Shown: positions 57,633-64,000 of the stretch, one piece after another | Numbering within the stretch: the stretch's first letter is position 1 | Layout of the letters: each line of letters opens with the position of its first letter | Source of the DNA: Amia ocellicauda | Lineage: Eukaryota > Chordata > Actinopteri > Amiiformes > Amiidae | DNA length: 64,000 bases | Direction of reading: 5' to 3' | Assembly (NCBI RefSeq): GCF_036373705.1 | Contig: NC_089867.1 | Location: 15,959,501-16,023,500, forward strand | The notes under the pieces: model-generated | Databases searched by the model: none | What the model was told of the DNA's origin: nothing | The model's input: only the letters and a program-made list of their open reading frames with translations | Position numbers and translations under genes: made by a program

Positions 57633-59285
57633 AGCCGCCCCCTCAATCCCGTGTGGAATGTAGTGCCCCTGTGGCGTAAACAGGGCAGGGAGAGAGTCGG
57701 GGCACAGCGGGGCTCGCCCTCGCAACAATGGAGCCCTGTCTGCAGCTCTGCACAAAAGACAGAATCAAACCACAGTTCTCTGAGGGATTTTAAAATATGT
57801 TATAAGCCTCTTTCTGTGAGAACAACTCTGTTGTCTGCAGCAGGGCTGGGAGCAAGAAGTCCACACTGCCAGCCCTGCCCTGTGATTGTCCCCTCTTTAC
57901 AGAGGGGTGCCAGTGTGTTTTAGACAGCCAGACTCCCTCTGTCCCTCTGAGCCTGTGTCTGTCCATAGCCGTTCACACAGTTTATCTGAGAGTATATACT
58001 TGGTATATGTGGAGGTCTGTCTTTACACCAGTTACACCAGTGCTCAGGAGTGCCAGCTCTGCGGTTTCAGCAGTGCGGCAGTGATGGGATTGGGTGGCAC
58101 AGAGTTAAGAGACTCCTAATGAACCAGACTGGCATGCCTTGATATTGGATAATGCCATGGAAATGTGTACATCCCTGCTAAAATGTCAAAATCTCGAATT
58201 GCTTTGGCCAGTGGGTGGTTTTGCTGCTCTAATATGATTTTCATGGAATGGAGTGAGGGAAATCATGTTTTGTGTTTTAAAAATGTTCACGGCTTATATT
58301 TGAGTGCCATAATCAGAAGAAAAGCAATAAACCTTAGCAGTGCTGTATTGTGAATGCAAAGTGCAGCAAATAATAGATATGCCAGGAAGTATTTCAGAAT
58401 AAATAGTTGATGTGGATGTCCAGTATGAAACATGCACATCTAACAGCTGCCTAATGAGTAACGTTACGTGTTGGACAGTCTTCCAAATGAACATGGTGAG
58501 GCATGCTGCTGTGATTTCGTTTTTTGCGAAGAGAAGGAAAACCCTCCTGGGGGTCCCATACGACAGGGGAATGGCCCGGTGACAATCTCTTGGCAGTTTT
58601 CCCTCCTGTTTGATATGATCAAACAGACATGGTTAATTATTAAAGTAAAAGTGTTGTCAGGGCTTCCAGTGGAATATTTGGTTACCCTTCCAGCTCTCTA
58701 TAGGTTAGGAAGCTGGTTGCACAAGTGGTTTATCTTTATCATAGGTGAAATATTTAACCTGCCAGAGAGAGAGATTCTACTGGCTGATGCTCAGTTTAGG
58801 AGTAGATCTTTCCTCTTTCCTCCTCCCATCATCATCTTCTCCTCTCACTGGGTGTTGTAGAGACTCTTTGCTGGAGTTGAGTGTGGAGGTATCTTCTCCA
58901 TGATTTTTAAAAGCAATGGAAGCAAATGAACATATTTATTAAGTAACCTAGTTTTAATGAAATGTTTGAATTATACACTAAAAACAGAAAGGAATACACA
59001 TACCAGTAAGCACCTGTACCTGTAAGCCGAATTTTAAATCAAAACACGACTGTCATAACGATGAAATGTACCGGTCTAGCAAGGACAGATGCACCACTAT
59101 GAACCTGAATGTGGTATATCTACCCAAATCTATATTATTTTACAGCTCATGTGTTGCGTGAATAGACTATTACTTGTGTTGTTGTTGCTCAGTTCGTGCT
59201 CGGTGTGCCCAGGTCCCTGGATGCCCGCCGCGCCCCCCCCCCCGGCTCTGCGGCGCTCCCCAATGGCTGTCAGCTGACCCCCAGG

Positions 59286-62200
59286 ATGACCGTGAGCGAG
59301 CGCCTGCGCCAGCGCATCTCTGCCGCCTTCTACCGGCACGGGCTGCTGTGCGCCTCCTACCCTGTGCCCATCATCCTCTTCACCGCGCTGTGCATCCTGG
59401 CCTGCTGGTGAGTGGGTGGGGGGCCTTGGCGCTTGTCCCTGCGTTCCTCCGTCGGCGAGTCGTCTCTCCACGCCTCTCATCGCATCAGGACAGATGCTGT
59501 ATAAACAAAGCACAGAGGGCATGCATTTGTTTGCACATTGAAGACAGGGGCTGCCATTGTGTTCAGTTAATTTCAGAGACTGGGAGGATGAAACTGGTTT
59601 TAGCCGCTCAAGACTTTCAGTAAAGATGTAAGAGATCATATATCTTATACATTATTAAATGACCTAATTAAGTGCTTGGTTCATGTTCGGTGCAGCGCCA
59701 AACAACAGGATGATATGAGAGGAGAGGAGATGGCTGTGCGGTCCTACAGCTCAGTGCCCCAGTTCCCTCTCCACGCACCTCGCGCCCAGTCCTGTACACT
59801 CCAGCTCCCCCCCGCAGTGGCATCATGCTATAGTCAGCCCTGCTGGTGTATCACAATGCAGATGTGTTGTGTGATGAGAGGAACCCAGGAATTCTTGATT
59901 GCTCAGAAATAGTGTGGCTAGATTAGATATTGTTACAAATACGAATATTAAAACACACACTGAAACGCAGTAAACTGGAATGGTGGTAGAGAGAGAGTCT
60001 TCATCTCTTCCGTCCCTCCCTCTCCTCTCTCTGTAGTTATCCCCTGCTGAAGCTGCCTCTGCCTGGCACGGGGCCTGAGGAGTTCACCACTGGGCTACGA
60101 GACTACGCCCCCCCGCCTCCCGAGCCGCAGGGGGACCCTGGGGACCGGCCCGACTGGGTAAGACCTTTCACCTCCTCTGTCTCTCTGTGGCGCACATACA
60201 AATAAAAAACGGAATGAGCTACTTAGGAAATGTTGGGAATATTAGCAGCTGTAAAAATTGTGTGTAAAATTCATGGGTCTTTCTGTCTCCCCGCTCTCCT
60301 GTGCTGTGCAGTACCGCGGCCCCCCCGTGGCCTATATCCAGCAGGTGCTGGTGAAGGCGGCCGTGTCCCCGTGGGACAACCGGCTGGTTCCGGTTGACGC
60401 CTTCCGGTCTCCCCTGGGCCGAGTCTTCTCTCTGGTGGAGGAGATTCGCAACCATGTGCACAAAGACAGGTACCCAATAACACTGCATAGATGTGCACCA
60501 GAAACACAGCTCAGACGGGTACCCTGCATCCCTGATGTAACCCAGAGCAGACCCAGCTCCACTAACTCTCTCTCTCCCCCTCCCTGTGTCTCAGTTCTGG
60601 TGTCCACAGCCTGGAGGAGCTGTGTCTCCAGGTGACAGACCTGCTGCCAGGGTTACGGCGGATGCAGGCGGTGTTGCCAGAACACGGCTGCCTGCTCGTC
60701 TCCCCTGGCAACTACTGGCAGAACCAGCGTGAGCGCTTTGACTCGGACCCGGACATCCTGCGCACTGTGCACCAGCACGAGCCCAAGGGGCTGCACACAT
60801 CGGCCACCCTGAGAGGTACAGTATGTGCGATGTGCGGTGGCTGTGTGTGAGTGGAACAGTTTGTCCGGTACACGTCTGAGTGCCCGTGTGTTCACGCTGC
60901 GTTTCAGACCTGCTGTTCGGCGTGCCGGGAAAGCACACGGGGGTTAGTCTGTACAGCAGGAAGCATGTGGTGACGTACACCATCACCGTGGTGCTGCAGA
61001 GCTACGATGCCAGGTCAGCACCCTCGCCGAGCCGCCCTTCTCTGTCGCCGAGCCGCGCTTATTCCTCTGACGCCCAGGGAACCGAGCCGTGTCTGTGCCT
61101 CCCTGCAGGTTCGTGGGCAGCCTGCGCTCGCGGCTCAGGCAGCTGCACCCCAGTGCCAACTGCAGCGTGCGGGAGGACCACATGGTGCATGTGCACTTCA
61201 AGGAGGAGATTGGCATCGCGGAGCTCATCCCCCTGGTCACCACCTACATCATCCTCTTCGCCTACATCTACTTCTCCACCAGTACGCCACCGCCCCGCTC
61301 TCGCTCCGCCGGCATCTGACTGCCTCTCACTCTCTCCCTGCCGACGTGACGTGTACTCGTCACTCCGTCCTACACTCAGTGTCTCAGGCTGTCGCTGTGC
61401 CGTGTGTTGACCCTGTGCTGTGTTGTCCCCCCAGGGAAGATCGACATGGTGAAGTCGAAGTGGGGCCTGGCCCTGGCGGCCGTGGTGACGGTGCTCAGCT
61501 CCCTGCTGATGTCGGTGGGGCTGTGCACACTGTTCGGACTCACACCCACTCTCAATGGGGGGTAAGGCTGGCACCATGAATGGGGTTTCCCTGCCACAGC
61601 CACACACTGCCACACTCTGCCACACAGACACTGACACTGAGCTCTGGTGTGATATAGAGTGATCAGCTTCCTGTCAGGTGGATGCTTTATGCTGGACACT
61701 GCCCAAATGTTCTTGGTGTCGATGCTCTTTGCCATTAACACTCCACTGCCTGTGCTGTAGTGGTTAATAATCGGTGTGTAGCCGTGCAGTGAGCACACTA
61801 TGCTGGTTAATGAGTAAATGGGCTATTGACTGTCCTTCCCAATCAGCAGCACCTCTGCAGTTCAGTGTGTCTGTGGCTCTGGAGGGCTGGACCCTCCCAC
61901 TGCAGCCTGGGCCCCCGGTGCAGCAGGGGGTATTCCCGGGACAATGGTGCGACCGCATCACCCCATCTGACGTGCAGCTGTGATGTCAGTGTGGTCAATA
62001 AGCAGGCTGATACACACACTCACTGACTCAAACACAAACGCACTCATCACCCCTTCCCCCAACACACACACACTCACAACATGCAGGCAGAATGACATGC
62101 AAACTTGCACACTAAGATATATAAACTTACACTCTACCCCCCCGCTCTCTCTCTCCGTCTCTTTCCGCCCCTCTCTCGGGCAGGGAGATCTTCCCATACC

Positions 62201-63904
62201 TGGTGGTGGTGATTGGTCTGGAGAACGTGCTGGTCCTCACCAAGTCAGTAGTGTCCACCCCCGTGGACCTGGAGGTCAGACTGCGCATCGCTCAGGGTGA
62301 GAGGGAAGCAGAGAGATGGAGGGATCACGGGGGAGAGAGGGAGGCAACAGATGAGAGAAATGGGGAGAGGGAGGTGTGTGTGGGGGAAAAACGGGTAAAA
62401 AGGTTCATGACTGACCTCCACCTGCACTCTGCCCCAGGCCTCAGCAATGAGAGCTGGTCCATCATGAAGAACATGGCCACCGAGCTCGGCATCATCCTCA
62501 TCGGCTACTTCACCCTCGTCCCTGCCATACAGGTACCACTGCTGTGCCCCCCGCGCTACAGGGGACCCACACGGGCGCACACTGCCCTACAGGTGATGTT
62601 ACTCTCTGTGTCCGTTCTCAGGAGTTCTGTCTGTTTGCCGTGGTGGGCCTGGTCTCGGACTTCTTCCTGCAGATGTTCTTCTTCACCACTGTCCTCTCCA
62701 TCGACATCCGCCGCATGGAGGTGAGCCATTAAGCCAGGCGCTCCAGGTCAGGTCCATGTTCACGTCAACCTCGGAAACACCGCCTCCCTCTCTCTCTCCT
62801 CAGCTCGCTGATCTGAATCGGCGATTGCCCGCAGAGGCTGGTCTGCCCCCCCCGAAGCCCGCCCCCCTGCGCCCACGGGACAGCCCCGCCCCTCCCCGCA
62901 GCGAGCGCCCACCCCCACTCCGGCCCTCCACACCCCACACCATCACCCTGCAGCCCGCCCTGCGCTCCCTGCGGCTGCCCAAGCGGCTGCGCGTCGTCTA
63001 CTTCCTGGCACGGACACGCCTGGCTCAGCGCATCATCATGGTGAGTTTCAGTAACTCAGAGATTCCCGGTGTTTGAGTCTAAGTTCTGCCATGGCCGGTT
63101 TTGCCTGTTGTGTGATGGTGGCCTCTGTGTGTCTGGCAGGCCGGCACCGTGATCTGGATCGGCATCCTGGTGTACACCGACCCCGCGGGGCTGCGCACCT
63201 ACCTGGCCGCTCAGGTGTCGGAGCAGAGCCCCCTGGGTGAGGCTGGCCTGCCCCCCCTGGGCGTGCCCCCGGTCTTCCCCGGAGGCGACCCCACCAGCCC
63301 CCTGAATGTCCTGCCCCCTCCCGAACCCGTGCCACTGCCGGAGAACCACTCCCAGGGCCACGGTCTCCCCAGCCACAGCCCTCCCGGTCCCCAGATCAGC
63401 TGGGGCCCCGAGGACGAGGAGACCTGGAGACGCCTGTCTTTCCGCCACTGGCCCTCTCTGTTCAGCTACTACAACATTACTCTAGCCAAGAGGTGGGTGT
63501 AGATGTCGTCCACAACCCATTGGTGTGTGTGTTGTTCAGAAACTATATTGTAACAGTAGATTTGATGTATGTGTGAGCATATATTATATAGTAACCCTTA
63601 AAGATGCTTGTCAGTGTGTATTGAGCTGCCCTGACTGTGTGTGGTACATTATACACTCGAGGTCAGTGTATATCTTAACGTTGAGTGAGTGTGTGGATTG
63701 TACAGCATCCCTGTGGATTCATTCACGTGCTGTGTGTTCCAGGTACATCAGTATCCTGCCAGTGATCCCAGTGTCTCTGTACCTGAGCGCCCAGGAGGCC
63801 CTGGAGACACGGCATCCCCAGGACACACGGCTCCCCCAGACCCCCTTGGCTGGCTCCCCTGGCCCCCCGCCCGTTCCTGCTCAGGCCGACCTCACGCTGT
63901 ACAA
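59286..63904 (+). CDS. SCAP: SCAP, SREBP cleavage-activating protein, N-terminal half (3' part outside window)
   Basis: This is an ER sterol sensor that escorts SREBP to the Golgi. Coding exons: 59286-59407, 60037-60157, 60312-60469, 60595-60815, 60908-61013, 61109-61281, 61435-61561, 62184-62296, 62438-62532, 62622-62720, 62804-63040, 63140-63492, 63743-63904. They give 695 residues plus two bases (AA) of the next codon. Residues 1-40 carry TM1, followed by the large luminal loop 1 (to about 270) with a sequon at Asn260. The sterol-sensing domain (about 281-440) includes Tyr295 of YIYF, Leu312 and Asp440, which correspond by alignment to human Tyr298, Leu315 and Asp443, the residues whose change abolishes sterol retention. 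The COPII-binding hexapeptide MELADL (444-449) is split by the intron after 62720. Sequons at Asn593 and Asn636 match later luminal sites. The C-terminal WD repeats that bind SREBP lie beyond 64000. The ATG has A at -3, and no in-frame upstream ATG follows the likely acceptor. Confidence 0.95.
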
Positions 63905-64000
63905 GTCAGTGTCTCCTCTCTGCTGCTCTCACCCCTGACCTCCGTACCCATCTGTGCTCCAGGGCACGGTGTCAGTGCTTTCACAACTGCCTGCATTTAA
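63905..64000 (+). other. SCAP intron running off the window end
   Basis: It starts with donor GTCAGT after AA of the split Lys codon. A CTCCAG at about 63956-63961 could act as an acceptor, but the sequence after it does not resemble the expected next SCAP membrane span, so I read it as intron. Confidence 0.6.

Larger units (their letters stand above)
53531..59192 (+). other. SCAP intron 1 (5.7 kb)
   Basis: It joins the putative leader exon to the first coding exon. It carries two GT-rich minisatellites (54398-55150 and 56340-57632) that make up over a third of its length. The part from 57650 to 59190 shows no recognisable feature. Confidence 0.5.

Noticed and set aside
59196..59285. In-frame extension of SCAP upstream of the ATG through a GTG codon
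   Set aside because: There is no in-frame ATG. The vertebrate SCAP N-terminus aligns with the ATG at 59286, and the upstream part is leader or intron.
63956..64000. Possible next SCAP exon after CTCCAG
   Set aside because: The continuation in the required phase does not resemble the expected hydrophobic span, so it is left as intron.

Overview
This is a vertebrate nuclear genome segment, most likely from a ray-finned fish. It has short GT-AG introns, GC-rich third codon positions, many (CA)n/(GA)n microsatellites, and fish-like variants of conserved vertebrate proteins. No bacterial, viral or plasmid features were seen. The species cannot be fixed from sequence alone. The compact single-copy cluster would suit a non-teleost or early-branching teleost, but that is inference.

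Four protein-coding genes lie head to tail on the + strand: SMARCC1 (3' half), CSPG5 (complete), ELP6 (complete) and SCAP (5' half). The same four are neighbours on human 3p21.31, so this is conserved synteny and it supports each identity. All exon joins given here were made by hand from GT/AG boundaries. In every case the summed exon lengths keep one open frame, and the products match the vertebrate families in length and motifs.

Layout: 1-8009 SMARCC1 coding exons, with a ~2.1 kb 3' UTR to about 10.1 kb. 10.1-21.3 kb is a gene-free interval with microsatellites. 21.35-44.29 kb is CSPG5 (promoter, leader with four uORFs, five coding exons, 3' UTR). 44.3-51.0 kb lies between the main CSPG5 and ELP6 transcripts and is empty except for an isolated coding-like terminal exon at 47877-48089. 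51.0-53.1 kb is ELP6. From 53.28 kb a CpG-rich promoter starts SCAP, whose 5.7 kb first intron holds two minisatellites; its coding exons run from 59286 past the window end.

The gene products act in unrelated processes: BAF chromatin remodelling (SMARCC1), a neural transmembrane chondroitin sulfate proteoglycan (CSPG5), tRNA wobble modification through Elongator (ELP6) and sterol-regulated SREBP transport (SCAP). They are linked by ancient synteny, not by pathway.

The least explained element is the orphan terminal exon at 47877. It has an acceptor after a UG-rich tract, 70 GC3-rich codons with an SH3-ligand-like proline motif, a stop and a poly(A) signal. Its phase fits a CSPG5 splice partner, so it may encode an undescribed alternative cytoplasmic tail. 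Other points of note are a conserved alternative donor in CSPG5 exon 4, an in-frame stop-free first intron in ELP6, and a SCAP intron-1 minisatellite filled with consensus 5' splice-site sequences.
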